A stretch of 64,000 nt of DNA from an uncultured Ellagibacter sp. (GCA_934663775.1 CAKUKU010000002.1:62001-126000), one strand, 5' to 3'; numbered from the stretch's first letter, positions 31,925 through 40,940 are shown. Notes: generated by a model not told the origin, from the letters alone. Numbers and translations: made by a program.

Positions 31925-33076
31925 CTATCGGGCCTTGTCAAACGGGCTTTCGGTGAGGCCCTCCTGCGCGAGCACAGTGCGGAGCACGGTGATGTCGGAC
32001 GACACATCGGTTGCCACGTCGCGGAAAAGCGAGTCGAGCAGCTTCTCGAACGCGACGCTCAAGCTATCGAGCGCTTTCTCGATCTCGCGCTTCGAGTCGA
32101 CGATGTTGCCGCTTTGAATCGGCTGAGAATCAAGCTCGCGATAGGTCTCGAGCAGCTTCACTGTGGTGGGCAGGTAGTAGTCGAGGAGCCTGTCCAGATC
32201 GTCGATGAGCTCGGGGTTCTCGGCCGCAGCGTCGAGAATGGCCGTGACCACGTGCTCGATCCGGTCAAGCGTGCGCGAGGTCTCCTCGTCGGGAATGGCG
32301 TCGTTGCCCTCGCGGATGACCGCGATGAACGCCTTGCCGCGGTCTAAGAGCTGCTGCTGCTCGGCGGTGAGCGGGGCACTTTCCTTCGAGCTGGCGGATT
32401 GCACGAGCGCCTGCTGGCGTTCAGCACGGCGCGCCTCAGCAAGCTCGCGCTCGTGGCTCTCGCTGGCTTCGGGGGTCATGAGGAGCAGACCCGAAGCCTC
32501 GTCGAGCGTTGCCTGCTTGAACATGCCCTTCGCGAGCATCTTCCTCACGTTTCTCTGCACATCCGCAACGCTCTCGGAGCCCCTTTGAGCGAGCTCTTTC
32601 AGGCTGTACGACTCGTGCAGGCCAATGACGTTGCGGTAGCGATCGAAGGAGCCGGCGAAGCGGATCTTTCGAGCGCCTGCGAACACGAGCGCACCGCCGA
32701 GCACGGCACCTGCGGCGATGAACGGCACGGCGGCCGCAAGCTTGATGAGGAGCATGATAAGCCCTATGGCGACAAGCGGAATTCCCACGGCGACGCCTGC
32801 GACCACAAGCGCTATGCCGCCGCCGCGCTGAGTCGTGGCGCTCGCATAGCGCAGGTTCATGAGCTCCTCTTTGCGCTTGCGCTCCTGAATGAGCGCGTAT
32901 TGCTCCTGACCTCGGCGGATGCCATCGGACGCCTGCGCGATCCCGCGGCCGATGCTCTCAGCGGCGGCGCCGGCAACGCGCTCGATAGTCGACTGGAGGT
33001 CGCTGAAATCGCTCGACTTCACGGCGTTTTGCGCAGCGTTTGCAACTTGGTCGGCCATGTTATCTGAAGAAGCCAT
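31925..33076 (-). CDS. XpaC family protein (5-bromo-4-chloroindolyl phosphate hydrolysis protein)
   Basis: 383 residues with a cytosolic N-terminal helix region, two adjacent hydrophobic helices at about 88-130 (GGGIALVVAGVAVGIPLVAIG and the following stretch), then a long helical C-terminal domain (VAFEKLLDSLFRDVATDVSSDITVLRTVL), which is the XpaC signature end. The biochemical role is unknown; the gene almost always accompanies telA. ATG 33076 has AAAGG 7 bases upstream. The longer frame from 33304 is rejected because it crosses the divergent promoter of the amidohydrolase gene. Confidence 0.88.
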   Translation of the reverse strand: MASSDNMADQVANAAQNAVKSSDFSDLQSTIERVAGAAAESIGRGIAQASDGIRRGQEQYALIQERKRKEELMNLRYASATTQRGGGIALVVAGVAVGIPLVAIGLIMLLIKLAAAVPFIAAGAVLGGALVFAGARKIRFAGSFDRYRNVIGLHESYSLKELAQRGSESVADVQRNVRKMLAKGMFKQATLDEASGLLLMTPEASESHERELAEARRAERQQALVQSASSKESAPLTAEQQQLLDRGKAFIAVIREGNDAIPDEETSRTLDRIEHVVTAILDAAAENPELIDDLDRLLDYYLPTTVKLLETYRELDSQPIQSGNIVDSKREIEKALDSLSVAFEKLLDSLFRDVATDVSSDITVLRTVLAQEGLTESPFDKAR

Positions 33077-33302
33077 CGGGCTGCCTTTCCGTGAATCAAT
33101 CTTTCGGCTTGATTGTACCCGAACGCCCGTGCTGAAAGTGGCCAAAGGACGCGCCGTAAAACCTTTTTTACCAAGTCGTAGGAAACGAAGCGACAGGCGC
33201 GAGGAAACGGGAGCGCAATATTCAACAAATGGGGTGTAATTCGAGACGGCACACGATACAATAGGTGAAAGCTCAAGCAGCCGCGCTCTTAAGGAGAATC
33301 CC

Positions 33303-34607
33303 ATGGCCTACGTTTTCACCCACGCAACCGTCCTCGACGGCACTGCCGACATGGAGCCGCGCCCGAACACCACCGTCGTCGTGGACGACGAGGGCCGCAT
33401 CGCAGCGATCGGTGCGGCGGAAGAAATCGTGCCGCCTGCGAGCGCCCAGGAGATCGACCTTAAGGGTGCCTACCTTGCGCCCGGCCTCGTGAACCTGCAC
33501 GTGCACTTTTGCGGCTCGGGCAAGCCGACGAGCGCCGGCGCTGCGGGCGATCTTATCGACAAGGTGGTGGGAAACCCGATCGGCATGTGGTACCTGCGCC
33601 GCATCATCAAAAAGCACGCGCAGCAGCAGCTCGCGAGCGGCGTGACCACGGTGCGCTCGGTGGGCGACCCGGGCTTTGCCGACGTGGACGTGCGCGACGC
33701 GATCAACGCCGGAAAGTACCCCGGGCCGCGCCTGCTCACTTCAGGCGTCGGCGTCACGGTGCCGAACGGTCACGGCGCGGGACTGTTCGCCCATATCGCT
33801 AAGACTCCCGAGCAGGCGCGCGAGATTGTCCGCGACTGCTTCGCGCGCAAGTGCGACCTCGTGAAGCTGTTCATCACAGGCGGCGTCTTCGATGCGGAGA
33901 AGGAAGGTGAGCCGGGCGTTTTGCGTATGTCGCCCGAGATCGCGGCGGCGGCAGTCGACGAGGCGCATAAGCTCGGCATGGCGACAGCGGCCCATATCGA
34001 GAGCGCGGAAGGCGTGCGCGTGGGGCTTGAGGCGGGCGTCGACACCATCGAGCACGGCGCGGACCTCACACCCGAGCTCATCGCGCTGTTCAAGGAAAAC
34101 GGCGTCGGCAGAAAATCGTCGCTTACCTGCACGGTCTCGCCCGCGCTTCCCTTCGTCGAGCTCGATCCCGAAAAGACCCACTCGACCGAAATCCAGAAGG
34201 TCAACGGCAACATCGTCTACAAGGGAATCGTCCATGCGGCGCAGGCAGCACTTGAAGCGGGCATCCCCGTGGGGCTCGGCACCGACTCGGCATGCCCCTA
34301 CGTCACGCACTACGACATGTGGCGCGAGGTCGTGTACTTCGAGCGCATCGTCGGGGCGCCGCGCAAGCTCGCGTTCCACACCGCAACGCTCGGCAATGCG
34401 CGCATCTTGGGGCTCGACGAGGAGACGGGGTCGATCGAGGTGGGCAAGGCCGCCGACCTCATCGTGCTCGACGAGAACCCGCTCGACAACTTGGAGGCGT
34501 TGCGCCAGGTGAAGATGGTCATGGCGCGCGGCAAGCTCATCTCGGGGCTTTCGGTGAAGCACCTGCCCGAACTCGACCGCGAGCTCGACACGTTCCTGCC
34601 TCGCTAA
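33303..34607 (+). CDS. Metal-dependent amidohydrolase (imidazolonepropionase/prolidase-like)
   Basis: A 434-residue amidohydrolase: GLVNLHVHFCG (His66, His68) for the metal pair, CDLVKLFITGGVF with the probable carboxylated lysine, TAAHIESAEGV, DTIEHGADL and GLGTDSACPYV with the catalytic aspartate. It hydrolyses an amide or cyclic amide bond; the closest general grouping is the imidazolonepropionase-like and dipeptidase branch. The substrate is not evident from context. AAGGAG lies 6 bases before ATG 33303. It is monocistronic, ended by a shared terminator. Confidence 0.9.
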   Translation: MAYVFTHATVLDGTADMEPRPNTTVVVDDEGRIAAIGAAEEIVPPASAQEIDLKGAYLAPGLVNLHVHFCGSGKPTSAGAAGDLIDKVVGNPIGMWYLRRIIKKHAQQQLASGVTTVRSVGDPGFADVDVRDAINAGKYPGPRLLTSGVGVTVPNGHGAGLFAHIAKTPEQAREIVRDCFARKCDLVKLFITGGVFDAEKEGEPGVLRMSPEIAAAAVDEAHKLGMATAAHIESAEGVRVGLEAGVDTIEHGADLTPELIALFKENGVGRKSSLTCTVSPALPFVELDPEKTHSTEIQKVNGNIVYKGIVHAAQAALEAGIPVGLGTDSACPYVTHYDMWREVVYFERIVGAPRKLAFHTATLGNARILGLDEETGSIEVGKAADLIVLDENPLDNLEALRQVKMVMARGKLISGLSVKHLPELDRELDTFLPR

Positions 34608-34754
34608 AGCATCGTACTGCGGGTGCGTCCGACAACGGGGCGGGACGCGTGCAGCGGCGCAAGGAGTGCGCCCGGCGGCATGGCGAACGCACTCGGCGGC
34701 GGGGACAGGCCGCCGACCCCACCGCCAAACCCCGCAACACGCGCAAATGCAAAA

Positions 34755-34800
34755 AGGGGAGGCCGGTCACTTAAGCCCAGCCTCCCCTCATCATTTTGCG
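34755..34800. terminator. Bidirectional terminator
   Basis: AGGGGAGGC (34755-34763) / GCCTCCCCT (34780-34788). On the minus strand the stem is followed by TTTTTGC, on the plus strand by CATCATTTT. It lies between the converging amidohydrolase and lipoprotein genes. Confidence 0.8.
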
Positions 34801-34809
34801 TCTCGGGCG

Positions 34810-35565
34810 CTAATCCTCGCTCGAATCCTCGTGGCTGACCTCGAGCGGATCGTCCTCGATGTCCATTCCCTGCGTGTCGTCGGTCGTCGCCTTGGTCTGC
34901 GCGTTTTCCTCGGTTGCGGCTTTCGTGCCATCAGACGAGGTGCCCGCGTCGGCGGACTGCTGCTCCTCGGTCGCCTTCAGGTCCTCCTCGAGTTTTTCCA
35001 GACGGCGCTTCTCTTCCTCCTCCTCGGCCTTGTCGCGCGCGGCGGCGGTGGGGTCCTCCAAGTTGTAGTAATACGTCTGCAGATCGAGCGTGGAAACCAT
35101 GCGGTTCGCGGTTTTACCCTGGTAGGTGACGTATCCGATCTTGCCGCTGAGAAGAAGCGTTGCCGCGCTGAACTCCTCCAAGTCGAGGTGGTGCAGCACG
35201 CTCACGCCGCCGTCTCCGAAAACCACCTTCAGGTCGATGACGTACGTACCATCGTCGCTCGCCTGCCGGGAGATATAGACGATGGCATCCTCGCCGTCTT
35301 TCAAGTGCGCATCCGAGCTCATGAGGTTCGCCGAGAAGGAGTCGTCGCCGGGAAGCTTCACCGCCATGCTCACGACCGACTTCCCCGAGCTGTTCGAGAG
35401 CGAAAGCGCATAGACGTCGCCGCTGTTCTCGCCGATCTCGAGGGTCTGGGGCTGCGTCTGGGCAGATGGTTCCTCACTCGCGCATCCGATGAGAGCGAAC
35501 GAGAGAAGGGCGCAGAGCGCAAGCGCAACGAGTCGGCGCATGGTGGGCAGAGTAGCGTGTTGCAT
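34810..35565 (-). CDS. Predicted lipoprotein with acidic C-terminal tail
   Basis: 251 residues. Signal with lipobox FALIGC (Cys28 if the start is ATG 35565). The alternative ATG 35541 gives a shorter signal but lacks a ribosome site, while 35565 has AAGGA 5 bases upstream. The folded middle part (about 40-165) is unassigned. From about 170 the chain becomes a charged coiled coil (RDKAEEEEEKRRLEKLEED) and then a disordered acidic tail. It lies 38 bases after the DUF4405 gene of the molybdoenzyme operon and may be its last gene. Function unknown. Confidence 0.75.
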   Translation of the reverse strand: MQHATLPTMRRLVALALCALLSFALIGCASEEPSAQTQPQTLEIGENSGDVYALSLSNSSGKSVVSMAVKLPGDDSFSANLMSSDAHLKDGEDAIVYISRQASDDGTYVIDLKVVFGDGGVSVLHHLDLEEFSAATLLLSGKIGYVTYQGKTANRMVSTLDLQTYYYNLEDPTAAARDKAEEEEEKRRLEKLEEDLKATEEQQSADAGTSSDGTKAATEENAQTKATTDDTQGMDIEDDPLEVSHEDSSED

Positions 35566-35603
35566 GGGAATCCTTCGTGCGAACGGGGTTGACGATAATG
35601 AGG

Positions 35604-36473
35604 CTACGAAGCGATGAGCCCCGCGAGATAGGGCTTGTCACATTGCGGGTCGGAAAGCGGGCAGTGCTTGTGGCACAACGGGCAGAGCGCCTCGGCGTCG
35701 CCTTCCGAAGAGCCGGCTTCTCCGTCCCCGGCGTCGGCCTGGACTTTTGAGGGCTGGGCATCAGCGGATGCACTCGACGACGATGCCGAGGCCCGGCCCT
35801 CGGACGCACCCGCAGCCGAGGGCGACCCTCCACTTTGGGACGTGCTCGCACTTGAGGCCTGGCTGCCCGACGCAGGTTGAGACGTCGAGCCCTCCCGCGA
35901 ACCTTCACCGTCCGCGTCCTCGCCCGACCCCGTGAACAGCTCAAGCGAGTTGAACCCGACGACACCAAGCGCCACAACGCCGACGCAGGAGACCGCCTTC
36001 ACTCCCACGCCGATCGCCTTGCGCTTACTCGGGTCGAAGGGGATGCTCAGATGTTTCAAGATGCTCACCCAGTGCATCGCGAGGTGCACGACGGCGAGGA
36101 TGCACAGCATAAACGCGCTCGCCTTGTGGATGGCAAGCCACATGCTGCTCATGACCTTGGGCGCAAGCCCCACCTGATAGAGCAGCCGGCTGATCGGCAC
36201 CGAGCTGACCGCGAGCACCGCGACTGCGACACCAAGCAGCACTGCGACGACGAACAGCGCGAGCTGGCCCCCTTTCACGTGCGCGTTCTCGACAAGGCCT
36301 GCGACCGTCTTCATCCACCAGAACGAGTTCACGACATGCGCGACGACGGCGAGCAGGAACACGACGCCGATGATCTCGTGCGCAATCACGCCGGTGAGCT
36401 GCGCGAGCATCGATGCGATGAGCAATATGGTCAGGGCGCCGTCGAGCGCCATGCGAGCAGATCGGCCCTTCAT
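35604..36473 (-). CDS. DUF4405 membrane protein with CxxCH tail, probable redox partner
   Basis: 289 residues. Four transmembrane helices (about 10-32, 34-52, 70-92, 110-135) carry paired histidines (His32, His46, His116, His130, His134), the pattern of a b-type cytochrome in the DUF4405 family. A long Ser/Ala-rich linker (150-260) leads to a Cys cluster CPLCHKHCPLSDPQC (264-278). It contains one CxxCH, which could bind heme c or a metal. I chose ATG 36473, with GAGG 6 bases upstream; ATG 36503 is an alternative. It sits after the TorD-like gene and is the only candidate membrane anchor of the molybdoenzyme; no NrfD or DmsC gene is present. Confidence 0.75.
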   Translation of the reverse strand: MKGRSARMALDGALTILLIASMLAQLTGVIAHEIIGVVFLLAVVAHVVNSFWWMKTVAGLVENAHVKGGQLALFVVAVLLGVAVAVLAVSSVPISRLLYQVGLAPKVMSSMWLAIHKASAFMLCILAVVHLAMHWVSILKHLSIPFDPSKRKAIGVGVKAVSCVGVVALGVVGFNSLELFTGSGEDADGEGSREGSTSQPASGSQASSASTSQSGGSPSAAGASEGRASASSSSASADAQPSKVQADAGDGEAGSSEGDAEALCPLCHKHCPLSDPQCDKPYLAGLIAS

Positions 36474-36510
36474 TACCTTCCTCGGTTCGTTGTTCGAAAG
36501 CATGTCGACT

Positions 36511-37227
36511 CTACACCGACGCCAACGTGAAATCGACGAGAGCGGGGTAGAAGGCGTATTCGGTGTAGGTATGGACCTTCTCGGAGAATTCAGCGCTCCA
36601 ACTGTCGAGGAACTCCTGCTTGAAATCCTCGTAGGCGAGCGCCATATCCCTGCTGCCCGTTTGCTCGAAGGCGCGCGCGAGAAGCGACATGAACACGAGC
36701 AGGTAGCGAATATGGTCGGGCATGTCGTGCTCGTCGGATTTGATTTCCAGTCCGAACTGGGCATAGAGGTCCTCCACTGCAACGGCGGTCGGCCCAAAGA
36801 TCTGGTCGGCGCCGTCGAGGTAGTACGAGGCATAGGGCGGGGCGTACATCTTGAACGAGCCGATGAACAGGCGCGTGTAGTCGAGTTGCGAAAGGTGAGC
36901 GCCCACAACCGTCTCCGTCGATTTCTCGTAAGCGCGAAACGCGTCCTCGAGGCCGCAGAGGGCATCTTCGTATCTCGTAAGCGCCGCATCCTGCCTCATG
37001 CGCGCAAGCTCTGCGCTTACGGAGTCGCCGTTTTTGGGATACTCCCACAGGCGGGCGAGCCCCTCAAGCAGTGCTGCAGGTGCAACGTGGGGAAGGGGGC
37101 GCGCTGCGTAGGCGTCCTCGTCCTCAGCCTCGGGTGCGCATGCGGGCGCTTGGCACTCCGCGGCCAGGCGCGCGGCTTCCTCGGGCGCCTCGTCTGTGGG
37201 CTCGTCTGCTGCGATGTCGTTGCTCAT
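36511..37227 (-). CDS. TorD/DmsD-type molybdoenzyme chaperone
   Basis: A 238-residue all-helical protein of the TorD family. After a 50-residue acidic, low-complexity N-terminus comes the chaperone fold, with LDYTRLFIGSFKMYAPPYASYYLDG (the usual PY-x-S-x-Y motif) and PDHIRYLLVFMSLLARAF. Such chaperones bind the Tat signal of the catalytic subunit and hold it until the molybdenum cofactor is inserted. AGGAGA lies about 10 bases before the ATG. It is separated from the Fe-S subunit gene by a hairpin that may lower its expression. Confidence 0.88.
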   Translation of the reverse strand: MSNDIAADEPTDEAPEEAARLAAECQAPACAPEAEDEDAYAARPLPHVAPAALLEGLARLWEYPKNGDSVSAELARMRQDAALTRYEDALCGLEDAFRAYEKSTETVVGAHLSQLDYTRLFIGSFKMYAPPYASYYLDGADQIFGPTAVAVEDLYAQFGLEIKSDEHDMPDHIRYLLVFMSLLARAFEQTGSRDMALAYEDFKQEFLDSWSAEFSEKVHTYTEYAFYPALVDFTLASV

Positions 37228-37268
37228 GGGTGTCGTCTCTCCTGTGTCTGCTCGCCGATTTCGCGCAA

Positions 37269-37301
37269 AGGAGGCAAGGGCGAAAAGCGCCCCTGCCTCC
37301 T
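37269..37301 (-). terminator. Hairpin between Fe-S subunit and chaperone genes
   Basis: AGGAGGCAAGGGCG (37269-37282) pairs with CGCCCCTGCCTCCT (37288-37301), one mismatch. On the minus strand the stem is followed by TTTGCG. It probably acts as a partial terminator or RNA-stabilising hairpin inside the operon. Confidence 0.6.
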
Positions 37302-37324
37302 CACGGTACGTGCAATGATACGTC

Positions 37325-38032
37325 TTACCAGGTCTTGTGGAACTCGCGCATGTAGTACACGGCGGGCTCGGTGCCCTCTTCGGGCAAAAGGGTGTCCATC
37401 TTGTAGGACTGCATCAGGTCGTAGAGCGTGGAGTCGTACACGTTCTCCACGTCGCCGAACACGCGAGCACCCGCAGGGCAGGCGTCCACGCAGTAGGGAT
37501 TGTCCCCGTTGTAGACAAGCTGCTTGCACATCTGGCACTTGAGCGGAGCGCCGACTTCCACCATCGGCAGATCGTAGTCGTCCAAGATGGGGTCATGGCA
37601 CGGGTACGCCGCACCGATGGCCTCTTTCAGCTCGGCACCCGAGGCCGTGCACCCCTCGATCGCGGGCTCGACGGCGGCGATGTCGGACGCCGCGGTGTTT
37701 TCCGGCGCCGGCGTGATCTGCCCGTAGGGGCACGCCGTCGCGCACAGGCCGCAGCGGATGCACTTGTCGTAATCGACCACCGTCAGCCCGTACTCGTCCT
37801 TGTGCATGGCGCCCGTCGCGCACGCCTCGACGCACGGCGCGTTCGTGCAATGGTTGCACATCGTGATCTTGTAGGAGTACTTCGTCTTCGGGAACTTGCC
37901 CGTCGTGGAAGCGATGTGATGGGTGAGAAACACCCCGGTCGGCACCTCGTTGTGCATCTTGCACGCGATTTCGCATGCGGCGCAGCCAACGCATTTGTGC
38001 TGGTCGATGATCATGATATAGCGCGTCTTCAT
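37325..38032 (-). CDS. Four-cluster Fe-S electron-transfer subunit of the molybdoenzyme
   Basis: 235 residues of the DmsB/PhsB type. Cys motifs are CVGCAACEIACK, CNHCTNAPCVEAC, CIRCGLCATACPYG and, near the end, CQMCK...CVDACP, enough for four [4Fe-4S] clusters in a wire. There is no signal peptide, so it should be exported by hitchhiking with the Tat-signalled catalytic subunit. Its start overlaps the stop of that gene (TAATG), giving equal synthesis. It has an insertion between clusters (about 115-160) longer than in DmsB. Electron donor or acceptor is probably the DUF4405 protein. Confidence 0.92.
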   Translation of the reverse strand: MKTRYIMIIDQHKCVGCAACEIACKMHNEVPTGVFLTHHIASTTGKFPKTKYSYKITMCNHCTNAPCVEACATGAMHKDEYGLTVVDYDKCIRCGLCATACPYGQITPAPENTAASDIAAVEPAIEGCTASGAELKEAIGAAYPCHDPILDDYDLPMVEVGAPLKCQMCKQLVYNGDNPYCVDACPAGARVFGDVENVYDSTLYDLMQSYKMDTLLPEEGTEPAVYYMREFHKTW

Positions 38033-40623
38033 TACGCTTCCACCTTCTTAATGCTCACGCGGGTCAGACCGCCATGGCGCGCGGTCGATCCGCTCAAGCG
38101 CTCCCAGTCGCAGGGGAGGATGTCGTTGTTGTTGCCGCCGCGGGGCTTGAAGTTCTTGAAGTCGGCGGCCGCAACATGGCCGAAGGCCCAGTGCCCCTGG
38201 CCGTACGCCTTGATGACGACGCCCGGGCGCGTACCCTCCCACGCCTTCGCGTGGACGGTGATGGAGCCCTGCGGGGAGGTCACTTCGACGGTGTCGCCGG
38301 TCTTAAGGCCCAGATCCTCCATGTCGGACGGGTTGATCTTGATGACGTCGTCCCAGGCCACATCACCCGGGTCGGTGTCCTTAAACTCCTGATACCCCAC
38401 GCAGTTCGCGCTTCGCCCTTCCAGGTTCAGGCGCGCTCGGTGCTCTTCGAAGATGTAGGGGTAAGTCTTCTCGTCGCCGTAGCGCACGGGCGTCTCGTAG
38501 TGCGGCACGAACGCCAAGCCGTCGCGCGCCTCGAAACCCATGGACTCGACGACGGAGTTCACGTCGCACTTGTATTGGGTCGCCACCTGCTCGAGCAGGG
38601 TCTTCAAGCTTTCGGAGAAGAACTCGAACTTGCCGGTATCGTGGCCCAAACTGCCCCAATGCTTCTTATAGCCCATCTTCTTAGAGTTGAAGCACCCCTT
38701 CGAGCAGAAGTTGCGCCAGCTGCCGAGGTCGGTGCCCTGCTTGGCGTTTTTGCCGTTCCAGGCGGGCGCCGTCATGATCTTCACCGCAATCTCGGCGAAC
38801 TCGGCCGCGTTGGTGGGGCAGTTGCCCGTCTCGGGATCGCAGAAAGCCTTCGAGTAGTAGTTGTAGATGTTCGAGAAACCGCGCTCCTTGAGCTTCACGG
38901 CGAGCTCCCATGCGATTTCCGTCTCGTCGGCCTTGGTGTCCCACAAGGGCGTGATCACAGGCTGCTGCACCGAAATGTAGGTGTAGAGGCCCTGGCTTGC
39001 CTTCATGAAGCCCCAGCGCTCGAACATGTAATGCTTCGCGGGAAGCAGGATGTCGGCGAACATGGCCGACTCCGACGGCATCGTCGTGATGTTCACGTAG
39101 AACGGCACCTTCGCGTACGCCTTGTCGAAACGCTGCACGCCGGTGGAGCTGAAGCAGTAGTTGCACCAGTAGCTGATGAGCATCTTGATCTCGTAGCTGC
39201 CGTCCTCGTAGTGCCCGTCTTCCTGCAAGATGACGTCGGCAAGCCGGCTCGACGTCTCGTTGGAGTGGATCGCCTTGCCGTTGTAGTTTAGGAAGTCCTT
39301 GCGGATGCGCCCGTCGATCGCCTTCATCTTGGCGGCCTTGCGGGCGTTGCCGTCGCGGAAGTGGTTGTGGTCGGGCAGGCTTGCCGTCGAGGCGGAAGCG
39401 CTTCTGAACACGCCGCCCTTCGTCTCGATGGAGCCCACCAGACCGTTGAGCGCGTTCGCCGCCATGGCGCCGTACACGCCGCGGACCTGCATGTTCGTAC
39501 CCGGCGACTGCCATGAGCAGCTCGCGTCGCCGTACTTGCCGAACTGCGTGGCGACCTCGGTGATGTCCTTCGCCTCGATGCCGCAGATGTCGGCCGCCCA
39601 TTCGGGGGTGGCGTCTTTAAGCGCCAAATTCCACCAACGCACGAGACCGTAGCCCTGGTTGTACTCGAACTTGGACTCGTCGACGGTCTCGCCGGCCTTG
39701 AACAGGTTCGTCTTGTTGTTGTAGTTGTCGGTGAGCTCGTAGTTCCACGGCCCCTGCTTGAAGTCGCCCACGAACTTCTTGTTCCAAAGGCCCTTCGTCA
39801 GGATGACGTGTGCGATCGCGCAGGCCAGCGCGCCGTCGGTGCCGGGGATGATTGGCAGCCACTTGTCGGCCTTCGCGGCGGTCGCCGACAGGCGCGGGTC
39901 GATCACGTAAATCTTCGCGCCGTCCATGACCTTGCCCCACACGCTCGACGCCCAGCCGGACATGCGGTTCGACGAGATGGGGTCGGTCGACCACATGAGG
40001 AAGCACTTCGTGTTGGTAAGGTCGTAGTTGTGGTACGCGAACGCGCCCTCGGTCGCCCAGTTCGCCATCTTCTCGGCTTCGGCGCAGATGTCGCCATGGC
40101 CGAAGTAGTTCGGGGTGCCGAACAGGATGTTGAACTTCTTGTAGAGGACGTCGCCCACGCCAGTGGAGCGGCCCTTCTGGAAGGCGAGCTTCTTCGTCTC
40201 GCCGTTCTTCTTGAGCTCCATGAGCTTGTCGGCGATGGTGTCGAGCGCTTCGTCCCAGCTGATCGGCACAAAACCCGGGTCGACGCCGCGCCCCTTCTCG
40301 GGGTTGGTGCGCTTCATCGGGGTTTTGATGCGGTCGGGGTCGTAGACCTGCTGGATCGCGAGATGCGGTTTCGGACAGATTTTGCCACCCGTCGCTGTGC
40401 AGTTCCAGTTGCCCGTGATGCGAAGGATACGCTTGTTCTGCGTATACACCTTCACAGGGCAGGAGGCAGTGCACCCTTGGCAGGTGGTTGCGGTCCACTT
40501 GCCGGTTTGGTTCGGCTTGTGGGACCCATCGGCTACGGCGGTAAACGGCGTCACCCCCGTCGCTGCCACCGCAGCCAACCCCAAGGCGCTCGCCTTGAGG
40601 AATGAGCGTCTATTAATGTTCAC
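38032..40623 (-). CDS. Tat-exported DMSO-reductase-family molybdopterin oxidoreductase, catalytic subunit
   Basis: 863 residues. Twin-arginine signal NRRSFLKAS (Arg5-Arg6). An Fe-S cluster motif Cys48-x2-Cys51-x3-Cys55-x27-Cys83 follows, then the bis-molybdopterin core (FGTPNYFGHGDIC, with Cys180 the probable molybdenum ligand; STDPISSNRMSG; VIDPRLSATAAKADKWLPIIPGTD). A Cys ligand places it nearer thiosulfate/polysulfide, arsenate and catechol-dehydroxylase-like enzymes than DMSO reductase proper. The substrate cannot be fixed from sequence. GTG start with AGAGAGGG about 9 bases upstream. It is the first gene of an operon with Fe-S subunit, TorD chaperone and DUF4405 protein. Eggerthellaceae use many such enzymes to respire host, dietary and drug molecules. 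Confidence 0.92.
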   Translation of the reverse strand: MNINRRSFLKASALGLAAVAATGVTPFTAVADGSHKPNQTGKWTATTCQGCTASCPVKVYTQNKRILRITGNWNCTATGGKICPKPHLAIQQVYDPDRIKTPMKRTNPEKGRGVDPGFVPISWDEALDTIADKLMELKKNGETKKLAFQKGRSTGVGDVLYKKFNILFGTPNYFGHGDICAEAEKMANWATEGAFAYHNYDLTNTKCFLMWSTDPISSNRMSGWASSVWGKVMDGAKIYVIDPRLSATAAKADKWLPIIPGTDGALACAIAHVILTKGLWNKKFVGDFKQGPWNYELTDNYNNKTNLFKAGETVDESKFEYNQGYGLVRWWNLALKDATPEWAADICGIEAKDITEVATQFGKYGDASCSWQSPGTNMQVRGVYGAMAANALNGLVGSIETKGGVFRSASASTASLPDHNHFRDGNARKAAKMKAIDGRIRKDFLNYNGKAIHSNETSSRLADVILQEDGHYEDGSYEIKMLISYWCNYCFSSTGVQRFDKAYAKVPFYVNITTMPSESAMFADILLPAKHYMFERWGFMKASQGLYTYISVQQPVITPLWDTKADETEIAWELAVKLKERGFSNIYNYYSKAFCDPETGNCPTNAAEFAEIAVKIMTAPAWNGKNAKQGTDLGSWRNFCSKGCFNSKKMGYKKHWGSLGHDTGKFEFFSESLKTLLEQVATQYKCDVNSVVESMGFEARDGLAFVPHYETPVRYGDEKTYPYIFEEHRARLNLEGRSANCVGYQEFKDTDPGDVAWDDVIKINPSDMEDLGLKTGDTVEVTSPQGSITVHAKAWEGTRPGVVIKAYGQGHWAFGHVAAADFKNFKPRGGNNNDILPCDWERLSGSTARHGGLTRVSIKKVEA

Positions 40624-40743
40624 TTCTATTTACCCTCTCTCTAGGGCCTCGATTCCCTGCAAATGATTGCAACAGCATCGTTTCCCCTGCTACTGCTGTC
40701 ATTTGAGGGATTAAGCAGTAGAAAACGAGAGAATGCGTATGGA

Positions 40744-40771
40744 ATTATAGCGGTGTTTCGGTAAAAGTCAC
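40744..40771 (-). promoter_or_regulatory. Promoter of the molybdoenzyme operon
   Basis: Minus-strand GTGACT (-35, 40766-40771) and TATAAT (-10, 40744-40749) are 16 bases apart. A second TGACTTT lies just upstream, giving a direct repeat TGACTTT-ACG-TGACTTT that could bind a regulator. The leader of about 115 bases contains an inverted repeat CTACTGC/GCAGTAG. Confidence 0.6.
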
Positions 40772-40813
40772 GTAAAGTCAAGCAGATATTCGACGAGGTG
40801 CAATATTTCCATT

Positions 40814-40829
40814 ATCGATACTTATCGAT
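40814..40829. promoter_or_regulatory. Palindrome ATCGAT-ACTT-ATCGAT in divergent promoter region
   Basis: A perfect inverted (and direct) repeat located just upstream of the aquaporin -35 box and upstream of the molybdoenzyme promoter. It is well placed to coordinate both divergent transcripts. Confidence 0.45.
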
Positions 40830-40838
40830 TGCTAATAC

Positions 40839-40867
40839 TTGACATCATCCATTACTCTGCTCACAAT
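40839..40867 (+). promoter_or_regulatory. Promoter of the aquaglyceroporin gene
   Basis: A consensus -35 box TTGACA (40839-40844) and -10 box CACAAT (40862-40867), 17 bases apart. A small hairpin CGCTCG-GATT-CGAGCG (40884-40899) lies in the leader. Confidence 0.65.
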
Positions 40868-40940
40868 AGTCGGCGGGGGATTGCGCTCGGATTCGAGCGT
40901 TGCTGTCAGGATTATTCCGTATCGGACGAAAGAGATACTC

